Positions 34,732-43,696 of a DNA stretch of 64,000 nucleotides are shown piece after piece. The DNA comes from Hyphomicrobium sp. D-2 (GTDB lineage: Bacteria; Pseudomonadota; Alphaproteobacteria; Rhizobiales; Hyphomicrobiaceae), in assembly GCF_029872155.1 (NCBI RefSeq), contig NZ_JARXLA010000008.1:250501-314500 (forward strand). The letters are read 5' to 3'. A model generated the notes under the pieces. That model was not told where the DNA came from. It saw only the letters and a program-made list of their open reading frames with translations, and did no database searches. A program made the position numbers and the translations under genes. Numbering within the stretch: position 1 is the stretch's first letter; each line of letters begins with the position of its first letter.

Positions 34732-36123
34732 GTGGCGAAAGCAGGACGAAACCGGCTGGCCGCATGCTGCACGGTGGCGCTACTCGCGCTCGCCGGCGGC
34801 AACCCTGCTGCAGGGTCGCCTTACGATGCGCAGTGTTGTGCCGATCTCGAACGCCGCATCGCCGATCTTGAGGAGCAAGCCGCCAGACGCGGCAACAAGA
34901 CCGTTTCAGTGACGGTCACCGGCCTCGTCAACAACGCCATTCTAACCTGGGATGACGGTGCCGAAAGCAACGCCTACGTCGTCACCAATGACAATCAGCG
35001 CTCCCGATTCAGCTTCGTCGGCAAGGCAAGCATCACACCGCTGCTGGAGGCCGGATACGCGCTGGATATCGGTCTCCGGGCCGCCAACTCAAAGCTGGTC
35101 ACACAGCTGAACGACGGCGATCTGATTTCGCCCGGCTTTAATCTGCGCAGTTCCGTCTGGTATCTCCGCCACAAGCTCTACGGCGCGATTTTTGTCGGCA
35201 GCACGTTCTCTGCAACCGACCGCATCGCAAATTCAAACGTCACGCAGACAAGTTCGTTCGACCAGTACTCAGCACCGGAGAACGCCGGCCTGGGCATGTA
35301 CCTGCGGTCGAGCAACAACGGTCTCATGACGCACAGCCTGCTCAACTGGCGGCGCATCATCGGCGCGGGCGGCGACCAACCCGGCGAGAGTCAGCGCGGC
35401 TTCAATCAGATCAAATACGTTTCCCCTACCTGGAACGGACTGACGTTCGCGTCCGACTGGGTGTTCACTGATTTCTGGGATGTCGCGTTGCGCTATCGCA
35501 AGCAGATCGCTGGCTTCGATGTTGCAGCTGGCATCGGCTATCTGCAGCTCACACCGAACTCGCACACACGCAGCGTCTGCCCTTCAACATTCATCACCAA
35601 CATCGCCGATTCCACAGCCTGCAAACAGCTCCGCGGATCAATCAGCGTAAAGCATATGGATACCGGTGTGTTTGCCAACATCGGCGCCAATCACACCTTC
35701 GACGGCATCGCAGCCAAGACCACCCGTTACGAGAATAGCGGCATCAACAGTGGTCAGGGTTTTCTTGCTGCGCAGGCTGGCATTGAACGGCAGCTATCGC
35801 CGCTCGGGAACACGACGCTGTATGGCAGTTACTATATGTTTGATGGTGGCGCAGCGTCCGTCCTGCCGGTTGGCCCCAGTGACCCGCTTAACCCGACCGG
35901 AACTGGCACCTGGGGCGTCTGGCATTCCAGCGTTGAAATGTGGGGCGGTGGGTTGGCTCAAGGCATCGATGAAGCCGACATGATCCTTTACCTCACCTAT
36001 CGGCACGTCAGCGGTGACCTGACACTGCGAGAGTTGCAAGCAGGTGCTGCAACGGGCGCGATCGCGCGTACACCGATCGACAGCCTGCAACTATTCCTGA
36101 GCGGCGCCGTCATAAAGTTTTGA
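34732..36123 (+). CDS. outer-membrane porin (alphaproteobacterial type)
   Basis: A 463-residue precursor from a GTG with a GGGAG site. It has a signal peptide (residues 1-28, core CTVALLALAGG), then a short coiled coil (CADLERRIADLEEQAARRGN) of the kind that trimerises or anchors such porins. Alternating amphipathic strands follow, with many Gly and Tyr, ending in IKF. The C-terminal Phe is the outer-membrane insertion signal. SVTVTGLVNNAILTW is typical of the first strand in Rhizobiales porins. It forms a trimeric or monomeric diffusion channel; specificity is unknown. It is convergent with the sugar aminotransferase gene downstream. Confidence 0.85.
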   Translation: MAKAGRNRLAACCTVALLALAGGNPAAGSPYDAQCCADLERRIADLEEQAARRGNKTVSVTVTGLVNNAILTWDDGAESNAYVVTNDNQRSRFSFVGKASITPLLEAGYALDIGLRAANSKLVTQLNDGDLISPGFNLRSSVWYLRHKLYGAIFVGSTFSATDRIANSNVTQTSSFDQYSAPENAGLGMYLRSSNNGLMTHSLLNWRRIIGAGGDQPGESQRGFNQIKYVSPTWNGLTFASDWVFTDFWDVALRYRKQIAGFDVAAGIGYLQLTPNSHTRSVCPSTFITNIADSTACKQLRGSISVKHMDTGVFANIGANHTFDGIAAKTTRYENSGINSGQGFLAAQAGIERQLSPLGNTTLYGSYYMFDGGAASVLPVGPSDPLNPTGTGTWGVWHSSVEMWGGGLAQGIDEADMILYLTYRHVSGDLTLRELQAGAATGAIARTPIDSLQLFLSGAVIKF

Positions 36124-36170
36124 GTTCGATTGCCCGTGCGGTGAGCTCTGATGCGCGCTGATCAGAGCGC

Positions 36171-37367
36171 CTATCCCTGCGCCTCGGCCAGAACCTGCGC
36201 GATCGTTTCTGCTGTCTTGCGCATTTCGTCGTCGGTCAAGGTCGGGTGGACGAGGAACATCAGACTCGTTTCGCCCAGTTCGCGCGCAATCGGCAGACCG
36301 TGCTCTGGCCGCAGTCCGGTATCATCAAACGCGCGCTCCAGATAAACCTCGGAACACGATCCTTGATAGCAGGGCACACCCCGGGCAACGATCTCGCTCA
36401 CAATGCGGTCGCGCGACCATCCATCAGCCAGATTTTCCGGCCGCACGTAGGCATAGCACTTGTATTGCGCATGGCGATTGCCGGTGTTGCTGCCCGCCAG
36501 CGTCGGCACGCGGACGACACCGTTCGCCCCGGCAAATGCCTGCAGCGCGCCGTGAACGATCGCTGCGTTGCTCTCGCGGCTACGCGTCCACTCATCCATC
36601 AGGCGAAGCTGGTTGCGGCCAAGAACCGCCTGCATCTCGCACATGCGCCAGTTCGTGCCAAAGCTCTCATGCAGCCAGCGGAAGCCCGGCGGATGCGCCC
36701 GCTCATACACGGCTTCCCAGCTCTTGCCGTGATCCTTGAACGACCACATGCGGGACCACAGTTCGCGGTCATTGGTTGTCACCATGCCGCCTTCGCCGCC
36801 CGTGGTCATGATCTTGTCTTGGCAGAACGACCAGGCACCAACATGGCCAATGGTGCCTACAGAGCGCCCCTTGTAGCGGGCACCGTGAGCCTGCGCGCAA
36901 TCCTCGATCACCTTAAACCCGCGCCGCGCCGCCAGTTCCATCAGCGGGTCCATATCGCAGGGCCAACCGGCCAGATGCACGGGAATCACGGCCTTCGTTT
37001 TTGGCGTCAGCACCGCTTCAACGGTTTCAGCCGTGATGTTGCCGCTGTCCCTGTCGACTTCGGCGAATACCGGCGTCGCACCAGCGTTCACCACACAGCT
37101 TATCGAAGCGATAAACGTGCGCGGCGTGACAACTACCTCGTCACCCGAGCCAATGCCCAGACCATGCAAAGCCAGATCCAGCGCCAGCGTGCCGTTTGCC
37201 AGCGCTATTGCATGCGCAGCGCCGCTCCATTCTGCGAACTCGCGCTCAAACTCACGGCCTTCTTCACCGGTCCAGTAGTTGACCCGGTTAGAACGCAGCA
37301 CGCGCGAGACGGCCTCGATGTCCTGTTCGGTAAATGACGGCCAAGGAGAGAAGGGCGTGTTGAGCAT
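36171..37367 (-). CDS. PglE-like nucleotide-sugar aminotransferase (DegT/DnrJ/EryC1)
   Basis: A PLP-dependent aminotransferase of 398 residues from the ATG at 37367 (a TTG four codons earlier is less likely). Features are NGTLALDLALHGLGIGSGDE, VVTPRTFIASISCVVNAGA, IEDCAQAHGARYKGR and the PLP lysine in SFCQDKIMTTGGEGG. It probably aminates a 4-keto sugar nucleotide such as UDP-4-keto-6-deoxy-GlcNAc. Directly upstream in the operon lie a NeuD/PglD-type acetyltransferase and a PglC-type transferase, which matches the bacillosamine-type module. The 4,6-dehydratase (PglF) is not in the window. Confidence 0.85.
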   Translation of the reverse strand: MLNTPFSPWPSFTEQDIEAVSRVLRSNRVNYWTGEEGREFEREFAEWSGAAHAIALANGTLALDLALHGLGIGSGDEVVVTPRTFIASISCVVNAGATPVFAEVDRDSGNITAETVEAVLTPKTKAVIPVHLAGWPCDMDPLMELAARRGFKVIEDCAQAHGARYKGRSVGTIGHVGAWSFCQDKIMTTGGEGGMVTTNDRELWSRMWSFKDHGKSWEAVYERAHPPGFRWLHESFGTNWRMCEMQAVLGRNQLRLMDEWTRSRESNAAIVHGALQAFAGANGVVRVPTLAGSNTGNRHAQYKCYAYVRPENLADGWSRDRIVSEIVARGVPCYQGSCSEVYLERAFDDTGLRPEHGLPIARELGETSLMFLVHPTLTDDEMRKTAETIAQVLAEAQG

Positions 37368-37379
37368 GGGGCACTTCAA

Positions 37380-38015
37380 TTATTGACGATGTTCAGGCGC
37401 AAGCCGTGCAGGCACGCCGATGTAGGTTCCAGCTGAGGCAAGATCGCAGACGACCGCAGCGCCAACGCCGATCAAAACATCGTCGGCGATACGCACGCCT
37501 TGCCTGACCGCGCACCCGGTGCCCAGCCATGTCCGCACCCCCGTGACCACGCCACCTGAAAGCGTGGCGCCCGGTGCAACATGGGAGGCTTCACCGATAA
37601 CGCAATCATGGTCGATGCGCGCGCCCGTGTTGACGATGCAGGCGTCGCCTATGCTGGCACCGGCATTGATGACCGCGCCGGCCGTGACCACGACGCCATC
37701 TCCCAGCTTGGCAAAGCGGCTGACGACCGCAGACCTGTGCACCAACGTAGGCATAGCAAACCCCGCACCGCGGAGCGATGCGAACAATCTTTGGCGGCGT
37801 TCATTGTTGCCAATCGCCACGCAAGCCAGCGGCCATTCATCTAGCAGGGTTTCGGCCAGCTGCAGCGGCCCAAGAACCGGAATCCCGATATCGACATCGG
37901 GACCCTGTGGCGCGTCATCAAGGAAGGCGATGGTGCGGAAGCCCAGTTCCAACGCAACGTCAGCCACTACCCTGCCGTGCCCGCCTGCTCCGAGAATCAG
38001 CAGCCCGCGGTTCAT
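37380..38015 (-). CDS. NeuD/PglD-family sugar O/N-acetyltransferase
   Basis: The 211 residues begin with a Rossmann-like nucleotide-sugar binding part (LLILGAGGHGRVVADVALEL) and continue into a left-handed beta-helix built of hexapeptide repeats (about residues 95-195, such as VVTAGAVINAGASIGDACIV). The basic catalytic His follows in NTGARIDHDCVIGEASHV. This layout is that of PglD and NeuD, which use acetyl-CoA. It overlaps the sugar-transferase gene by 4 bases and is followed immediately by the aminotransferase gene. It should acetylate the 4-amino sugar made by that enzyme. Confidence 0.87.
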   Translation of the reverse strand: MNRGLLILGAGGHGRVVADVALELGFRTIAFLDDAPQGPDVDIGIPVLGPLQLAETLLDEWPLACVAIGNNERRQRLFASLRGAGFAMPTLVHRSAVVSRFAKLGDGVVVTAGAVINAGASIGDACIVNTGARIDHDCVIGEASHVAPGATLSGGVVTGVRTWLGTGCAVRQGVRIADDVLIGVGAAVVCDLASAGTYIGVPARLAPEHRQ

Positions 38016-38623
38016 ATCGTCGGCTGTTCCTTCCGGGTACCGGTGAATTTCGGCATCGTCGCTTCGCCTTCAGCCGATACACCGGTGCGCTTCAGCACCA
38101 TGAGCACTGTAAGTCCGATAATGCGCAGATCCAGCAACGCCGACCGGTTGTCCACATACCAGACATCGAGGTCAAACTTGCTCTCCCAGGACAGAGCATT
38201 GCGGCCATTGACCTGCGCCCAGCCTGTAAGACCGGGCCGCACTTCCTGGCGACGCGCCTGATGGGCACTGTAAAGCAGCACGTACTCCATCAGCAGCGGG
38301 CGCGGGCCGACGAGGCTCATGTCGCCCTTCAGAACATTCCAAAGCTCAGGCAGTTCGTCGATGCTGGTTGCGCGCAGAAACCGCCCGGCAGCCGTAAGCC
38401 GCTGCGCATCCGGCAGCGGATTGCCATCCGCACCCAGCTTGTTCGACATGGTGCGGAATTTGACGATCTCAAACGGCTCGCCGTTCAAGCCAGGGCGCCG
38501 CTGACGGAACAGAATGGGGCGGCCCATAGAGCAGGCGACACAAATGGCGCCGATCAGCATCAAAGGGGCGAGCACGATACCACCCGTCAGCGCGCCGACA
38601 ATGTCCATGAGCCGTTTCAACAT
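38012..38623 (-). CDS. PglC-type undecaprenyl-phosphate phosphosugar transferase
   Basis: A 203-residue monotopic phosphoglycosyl transferase. One N-terminal hydrophobic re-entrant helix (IVGALTGGIVLAPLMLIGAI) is followed by the catalytic domain: PILFRQRRPGLNG, FRTM, the DE pair in SIDELPELWNVLKGDMSLVGPRP, and RPGLTGWAQVNGRN. It moves a phospho-sugar from a UDP-sugar to undecaprenyl phosphate, starting a lipid-linked glycan. It may also serve as initiating enzyme for the polysaccharide locus at 6-18 kb, which has none of its own. It is the first gene of the three-gene operon. Confidence 0.9.
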   Translation of the reverse strand: MLKRLMDIVGALTGGIVLAPLMLIGAICVACSMGRPILFRQRRPGLNGEPFEIVKFRTMSNKLGADGNPLPDAQRLTAAGRFLRATSIDELPELWNVLKGDMSLVGPRPLLMEYVLLYSAHQARRQEVRPGLTGWAQVNGRNALSWESKFDLDVWYVDNRSALLDLRIIGLTVLMVLKRTGVSAEGEATMPKFTGTRKEQPTI

Positions 38624-39277
38624 TCACGGTCTTCCGGTTCAGATTTCAACCGTCGGACACTCGCATCATCCTGCATTTCAGATCAATGATGCTTCCGCTC
38701 TGATCGGCCTCATGCTACCGGAAATCATGCGCCTGAGCCGGTTTCCTAAACCGACGCCGGCTATCGCCGATCTACCGGGGCGCCCCGGGGCATGCCAACT
38801 TCCTGAGCGGCCGAAGACGAACTCTCTCCGCCCAACGCGCTAGGCGTTTTCTACCGACACTCCGCTCGGCCCCGTCACGAAGCCGCACTGGCGTCGGCGT
38901 CGGGCTGCCAGTGCCGGTGGGCGGCATGTGTCGAAATCGTCAGATTGGGCTCTGTACCAAACCCTTTGACCACTCGCAGCCTTACAGAAGCACCTTTGGC
39001 GCTGTCAGCAGCGCGTTACTTCTTCGGCCAGCGCGCGATACGGGCGCCAACAGCGGCTCAGCCGAGTTTCGAACGGCATATTGCCATCGACGCCGGAAGC
39101 CGAGACTGAGCTGCGCAATTTGCTCCGCAACTCTTCGACCAGCTGGTCGATCACCTGGTGTTGCCGGGACAGGCTTTGCTGCAAGGCAACAATAGCAAGC
39201 CAACGAACCAACACCCATCTCGCCCGAAACCCGGGGTTGCCCACCGGGTTTCGGGCTAAGGTCACGCCGCGTAGGGA
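38624..39277. other. long intergenic region, no firm gene
   Basis: These 654 bases contain no convincing gene. A minus-strand frame at 39005-39265 (86 codons, with a helical stretch VIDQLVEELRSKLRSS) is the only candidate, but it has no good ribosome-binding site and its start lies within a strong hairpin (39222-39256). The upstream promoter of the PglC-type operon should lie near 38630-38750. Confidence 0.35.
39222..39256 (-). terminator. perfect 13-base inverted repeat after the EF-hand gene
   Basis: Arms GCCCGAAACCCGG and CCGGGTTTCGGGC are perfectly complementary around a 9-base loop. The repeat lies 22 bases past the stop of the leftward EF-hand gene. There is no T-run on either side, so it may act as an RNA-stabilising stem or a Rho-assisted stop. 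Confidence 0.55.
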
Positions 39278-39583
39278 TTAGTATCCCGGCGGGCACCAGG
39301 ATTCGGTGGCGGACTTGCAGGACACGGGGAATGCCTTGACCATCTTCTCAGCAGCAGCCCATTCGGACTTCGAAATGCTGCTGTTGTTGTTCTTGTCCAT
39401 AGCCTGGAACTGCGGAACCGGGTCGATGCCCAGCTTGCCAGCGTTGGCTTCCCACTCGGTCTGGGCGATCGTGCCGCTGCCGTCGGTGTCGATTACCTTG
39501 AACTGCTCAGTCCAGTCAGCGGCGAGTGCAGCCGAACCAGAAAGCGCCAGAGCAGCAGCGATAGCGACCCATTTTTTGGCCAT
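39278..39583 (-). CDS. secreted EF-hand calcium-binding protein
   Basis: A 101-residue precursor. Residues 1-21 form a signal peptide (WVAIAAALALSGSAALA). Two EF-hand loops follow. The first is canonical (DTDGSGTIAQTE: Asp, Asp, Ser, Thr/Ile, Glu at positions 1, 3, 5, 7/8, 12). The second is weaker (DKNNNSSISKSE, Asn at 3 and 5, Ser at 6 instead of Gly). Two Cys near the C-terminus (SCKSATESWC) could form a disulfide. It probably binds calcium in the periplasm or outside the cell. It is transcribed alone, ending at a strong inverted repeat. Confidence 0.85.
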   Translation of the reverse strand: MAKKWVAIAAALALSGSAALAADWTEQFKVIDTDGSGTIAQTEWEANAGKLGIDPVPQFQAMDKNNNSSISKSEWAAAEKMVKAFPVSCKSATESWCPPGY

Positions 39584-39910
39584 TGCGTTTTCTCCCTACA
39601 TATTCGCCGGGCATTGCGCGCGACGTTCAGTCGCCGAATTTTAGCGACCTTATAACGGGCACCTTGTCGCGACATTTTATCAATGGCACACGTTCCAAAT
39701 CCGGCCGGGACATACTGGTAGGAGGTGCCAAAACCCCTGAATTCAGTAACATTTTGTTGCTGGCTTTTAGTCATGCGACTTTTTGCGCTGCACTCAAAAA
39801 CGCAGCATTTTCCACCTGGTTAGCAGGCGCAAAAACGTCCGACCACGGACGTATCCATGGCTATCAATGCGAAAAAGAAGGAGGTTCTGAAAATCTATCT
39901 GAAAAGATAG
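39584..39910. other. non-coding gap between EF-hand gene and tRNA-Arg
   Basis: The 327 bases are more AT-rich than their surroundings and carry no protein-like frame. The start-proximal part must hold the promoter of the leftward EF-hand gene; a run TTTTAGCGACCTTATAACG near 39640-39660 could contribute on one strand. Nothing else was recognised. Confidence 0.3.
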
Positions 39911-39987
39911 TGGCGCACCGGGGAAGATTCGAACTCCCGACCCCCAGATTCGTAGTCTGGTGCTCTATCCAGCTGAGCTACCGGTGC
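39911..39987 (-). tRNA. tRNA-Arg (anticodon ACG)
   Basis: The complement gives acceptor arms GCACCGG/CCGGTGC, D arm GCTC/GAGC, anticodon stem CCAGA/TCTGG with loop CTACGAA (anticodon ACG, read as ICG), T stem CGGGA paired with TCTTCCC-side bases around TTCGAAT, and an encoded CCA. It reads the common CGU/CGC arginine codons. Confidence 0.95.
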
Positions 39988-40192
39988 TTGTCTGCGATTT
40001 AAGGGGACGCAGCGGCCCAACAACACATGCTCGGCGAGCATTGCGCTGCCGAAGTGCGACACTACTAATCGCTACTGGCGCCAGAAGCAAGGGGCTTAAC
40101 AGCACGAATTGCGACGGCATGAAAATGCCGCAGAATTGCTGGCTCACCCTGCAAGCAATGCTCTCTCTTTGCTGCATCCGCACAATGCAGGC

Positions 40193-41716
40193 CTAGACCA
40201 CGCTCCGATCCGGAATCTCGAACTGGAAAACGGCACCGGCCTCGGATTCCAGCAGCCGCACCTGACCACCGTGCACCCCAACCAGCTCAGCCGTTATGGC
40301 AAGCCCGAGGCCCGTGCCGCCCTTGCGCTGCGAGCCCGTGAAGGCCTCGAACAGATGCTGCCGCGCCTTCACCGGCACGCCAGGCCCGTTGTCCCGCACG
40401 TCCACGATGACGCGACGCCCTTCGCGCCGGGCACGGACCTCGATTTCGCCACGCGCGCCGCGTTCCTGCTCGGAAGACCCCGCCAGGGCCTCCACGGCAT
40501 TTCGGGCCAGGTTCGACAAAATGCGGAACAGATGCTCACGGTCTGCGTCGATCCGCAGATTTTCATCGACGTCGAATTTCCAGTCGATGTCGTCACGCGG
40601 CAGCCCCAGCGCATCGCCAACCTCGGCGACCAGCGGCTTGAGGCGTAGAAGCTCGCGCCGGGGCGCGGCTTCCTCAGCTCGGCCAAAGCGCAACGTATCG
40701 GTGCAGAAGCTGATCGCACGGTCGAGCGAGGCAATCAGCTTGGGCGCAAACCGCTGCACGGTCGGGTCCGGAATTGCCGTCAGGCGATCTGACAGAAGCT
40801 GCGTATTGGCCAGCATGCCCCGCAGATCGTGATTGATCTTGCTCACCGCCAAGCCTAGCTGAGCCAGACGCGTCTTTTGCAGCAGCGCGCCCGAGAGTTG
40901 CTTTTGCATTTCAGCCAGCTCGCGCTCGGCAATGCCGATTTCGTCGTGGCGCCCCGATGGCACAATAATGCGGGCCGGGTCTTCCGGCGCCTGCCCGAAA
41001 TGCACCATCGCTTCGGTGATGCGCATCATCGGCCGCACCAGCAAACGGCTCAGCGCAAAATAGACCAGCGCCGCGGTCAGCAGCGAAATGACAGCCGAAA
41101 CCGCGAGAATGTTCATCGCGTAGGTTTTCAGCGCCGCCTTGAGCGGAGCCTCGGGCATGATCACCTCGACAAGGTCATCCCGATTGTCGCCGATGCTGCC
41201 CAACACACGGATAACGCGCCCCTCAGGCGCAACCAGCGCGCTCAGCGCATCACCCACCTGCTCGAACTTCAGCTTCACGTTTTCCCACCAGCTCTCCGGC
41301 TGCTGGCGCAAATCGAAATGGGAATGGATGGCCACCTGCGGATCAACCGGCAACACCAGCCGGCGCACACCGTGCCGTCGCGAGGCTATCGCCTTCACTT
41401 GCGCGGTGCGCAACATCTCGGCCCGCAGCCCGGCCGGCACGTCGCCTCCCGGATAGCCTTCGGCGGCAAGGGTGGCGAGTTGGGCTGCGGTTAAACGCTG
41501 GTTGAGCCAGTCAACGCGGAAGGTGGAAATTGAGGGCAGGAAGATCAGCACTTCAGCCAGCATGACGAACAGGCCGGTCAGAAGCAGAAGCTTGCCTGGC
41601 AAGCCGATATAACGCCAGCGCTTCAGATAGCCCGGCTTGCGTCCCGTCAAACCATCGGCACGCCCCGGCCCAGCCTCTTGGGGGCTCCCCGCCTCATCTT
41701 TCAGCTCGCGGAGCAC
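40193..41716 (-). CDS. membrane sensor histidine kinase (orphan)
   Basis: A 507-residue kinase. TM1 (about residues 43-65) and TM2 (about 203-225) flank a periplasmic domain of about 135 residues. A HAMP-like segment (SRLLVRPMMRITEAM) follows, then the phospho-acceptor helix SKINHDLRGMLANTQLLSDR. The ATPase domain has N box NLARNAVEALAG, G1 DNGPGVP and G2 GGTGLGLAI. All catalytic motifs are intact. No response regulator gene is adjacent. It lies 24 bases downstream of the FAD oxidoreductase gene on the same strand, so the two are probably co-transcribed. The signal is unknown. Confidence 0.9.
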   Translation of the reverse strand: MLRELKDEAGSPQEAGPGRADGLTGRKPGYLKRWRYIGLPGKLLLLTGLFVMLAEVLIFLPSISTFRVDWLNQRLTAAQLATLAAEGYPGGDVPAGLRAEMLRTAQVKAIASRRHGVRRLVLPVDPQVAIHSHFDLRQQPESWWENVKLKFEQVGDALSALVAPEGRVIRVLGSIGDNRDDLVEVIMPEAPLKAALKTYAMNILAVSAVISLLTAALVYFALSRLLVRPMMRITEAMVHFGQAPEDPARIIVPSGRHDEIGIAERELAEMQKQLSGALLQKTRLAQLGLAVSKINHDLRGMLANTQLLSDRLTAIPDPTVQRFAPKLIASLDRAISFCTDTLRFGRAEEAAPRRELLRLKPLVAEVGDALGLPRDDIDWKFDVDENLRIDADREHLFRILSNLARNAVEALAGSSEQERGARGEIEVRARREGRRVIVDVRDNGPGVPVKARQHLFEAFTGSQRKGGTGLGLAITAELVGVHGGQVRLLESEAGAVFQFEIPDRSVV

Positions 41717-41740
41717 GCGCTTCCTTTCACTGGCCGCAAC

Positions 41741-43219
41741 TCATCGGATCTTAGCAAGCAGACCTATAAACTTGCGTAAGGCCGGGCTCGCCAGATTAGC
41801 GGCATAGTAACTGCTGGCCACACGCTTGTTGATCTCGCCCAGCGTTGGCGATGGCAAGTTCCACCTGACCATAGCCTTCATGTCGAGCCCGCGCGCGATC
41901 GCCAATGCCCATGGCTGGATAAGTTCGCCCGCGCGCGATCCGGCAATCCCAGCGCCCAGAATGCGACCCGTCGGCGTCGTGACGACCTTGACGTGCCCCG
42001 CCGCAATTCCCTCCGCCTGCGCGCGCTCATTCTCGCGATAGGGCCAGCGCAGAACGTGGATTTTCCTGTTGCGCTTTTTTGCTTCGTCTTCCGTCAGGCC
42101 GACATAGGCGAATTCCGGTTCGGTGAAGACGGCCCGCGCGAGAAGGCTGGTATCGACACTTGCAGGCACAGCCATCAGAGCGCGCGATATCACGACAGCG
42201 GCATGATGCTCCGCGGTATGAGCATACAGCGGCGCGCCAGTGACCGACCCAACCGCAAAAACGCGCCGGTTGCTGGTTCTCAGCCCGCTGTTGAGCTGCA
42301 GGCCGTTGGCGTCATGGCGGATGCGCGCCACATCGAGCCCGAGATTATCGATCGCTGGCTTGCGCTCAGCAGCGATCAGCAAGTGGCTACCCTCAACAAC
42401 ATGCTGCTCGCCGTTCACGCTGACCTTGACGCGAACACGGCCGAGATCGCCTTCCACTGCATCCACGTTGGCATTCTGGTGCACGCCGACGCCTTCTTCG
42501 CCCAGCTGGTCAAATACCGTTTGCGTCAGCTCAGCATCTTCATCCGGAAGTATCGGCTTGCGATTGAGTACGATGACATTCGCGCCCAGCCGGCTATAGG
42601 CCTGCGCGACCTCAAGTCCCGCAGCGCTGCCACCGATTACAATCAAGCTGTGCACCGGGATGATGTTTTCGAGGATCGAATCTGTGGTGAAGTAAGGCGT
42701 GCTTTGCAGTCCGGAAATTTCCGGCATTGACGGTGTCGTGCCCGTAGCGATGACAAAACGGCGAGCCTTGATGCGATATTCGCCCGCCTGCACGGTGCGC
42801 CGATCGATGAAGCGCCCCGCTGCCTGAATGACTCGCACCCCAAGGCCGGCAAATCGCTCAGGGGCGAAATTAGGCGTCACCTTCCCGACCGCTGACGAAA
42901 TATAGGCGTTCACTGCCCGCATATCGACGACGGGCTCAGCCCCGGTAATTCCCACCATCGCTGCCGTGCGTATGGCATAGGCACGGGCGCCGGCCACAGC
43001 CAGGGCTCGCAGGGGAATACATCCGGAGTTCAGTGCCTGACCGCCAAACCGCTGGCCTTCAACCAGCACGACAGTGCGGCCCAGCGCGGCTGCCGAGGTG
43101 GCAACCGCCAGCCCCGCAGGCCCAGCACCTATAACGCAAATGTCGGCGTTAACTATTTCGCCGTGCTCTTCCGGGGCATTGACCAGCGCGTCCCCGGACT
43201 GAGATGCCGCCATTTCCAT
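41741..43219 (-). CDS. pyridine nucleotide-disulfide oxidoreductase homologue lacking the redox disulfide
   Basis: A 492-residue flavoprotein of the dihydrolipoamide dehydrogenase/mercuric reductase family. FAD loop GAGPAGLAVATSAAALG, NAD loop VIGGSAAGLEVAQAYSRLGA and FAVGSVTG are present. The active-site motif reads GGQALNSGCIP instead of GG-x-CLNxGCIPSK: the first Cys is Ala, and the following Ser-Lys is Leu-Arg. Near the C-terminus HPT-x2-E is SPTLGE, so the catalytic His is gone. It therefore cannot do dithiol-disulfide chemistry, but may still oxidise NAD(P)H with another acceptor such as a quinone. It probably shares an operon with the histidine kinase. Confidence 0.82.
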   Translation of the reverse strand: MEMAASQSGDALVNAPEEHGEIVNADICVIGAGPAGLAVATSAAALGRTVVLVEGQRFGGQALNSGCIPLRALAVAGARAYAIRTAAMVGITGAEPVVDMRAVNAYISSAVGKVTPNFAPERFAGLGVRVIQAAGRFIDRRTVQAGEYRIKARRFVIATGTTPSMPEISGLQSTPYFTTDSILENIIPVHSLIVIGGSAAGLEVAQAYSRLGANVIVLNRKPILPDEDAELTQTVFDQLGEEGVGVHQNANVDAVEGDLGRVRVKVSVNGEQHVVEGSHLLIAAERKPAIDNLGLDVARIRHDANGLQLNSGLRTSNRRVFAVGSVTGAPLYAHTAEHHAAVVISRALMAVPASVDTSLLARAVFTEPEFAYVGLTEDEAKKRNRKIHVLRWPYRENERAQAEGIAAGHVKVVTTPTGRILGAGIAGSRAGELIQPWALAIARGLDMKAMVRWNLPSPTLGEINKRVASSYYAANLASPALRKFIGLLAKIR

Positions 43220-43381
43220 GCCCCCCGAAATTCCGGCCCCACGTTAAGGTCAGTCGCTATCCCACAGGAGACCGCAAACCTTACCCATATGCTATCGGCA
43301 TATCAGATTTGCCATTTCCCGGGCCGGGGCGCACCCGCTTTACTGACTGAAGCGTGGATTAATCTGCCATCAGGCTGTACG

Positions 43382-43410
43382 TTGACTTGCGCGCGGCCAG
43401 CCCGTATAAG
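43382..43410 (+). promoter_or_regulatory. sigma-70-type promoter of rpmH-rnpA
   Basis: TTGACT (43382-43387), a 17-base spacer and TATAAG (43405-43410) form a near-consensus housekeeping promoter about 94 bases before the rpmH start, in the divergent gap of 284 bases after the flavoprotein gene. Confidence 0.75.
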
Positions 43411-43503
43411 CCGCGCCTAATCCTTGAAGCTTTGCGCTCCCGGGCTTGACCGAAAGGTTGGCGGGGGTGCTTGTTTTTTTACTGCGGACTTTGGAGCTGT
43501 ATC

Positions 43504-43638
43504 GTGAAGCGCACTTATCAACCAAGCCGGCTCGTCCGCAAGCGTCGCCACGGCTTCCGCAAGCGGATGCAAACCGTTGGTGGCGTTCGCGTGCTTGCAC
43601 GTCGCCGCGCAAAGGGCCGCAAGCGCCTGTCGGCGTAA
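43504..43638 (+). CDS. rpmH: 50S ribosomal protein L34
   Basis: The 44-residue basic protein ([20 protein letters not shown], then [21 protein letters not shown]) is L34 over its full length. The start is a GTG preceded by GGAG. It belongs to the large ribosomal subunit. As in most bacteria it stands directly before rnpA. Confidence 0.98.
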   Translation: MKRTYQPSRLVRKRRHGFRKRMQTVGGVRVLARRRAKGRKRLSA

Positions 43639-43696
43639 TCTGGTGGAGCACACGCTCCAGCAGTCTTTGTGCGTAGTCCTATCTGGGTTCTGCGCC

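Noticed and set aside
36246-37337. 363-codon plus-strand frame opposite the PglE-like gene
   Set aside because: It is an antisense shadow; the aminotransferase on the other strand has a complete set of motifs.
39005-39265. Possible 86-codon minus-strand gene in the 38.6-39.3 kb gap
   Set aside because: The start has no good ribosome-binding site and lies within a strong hairpin; only part of the frame looks helical.
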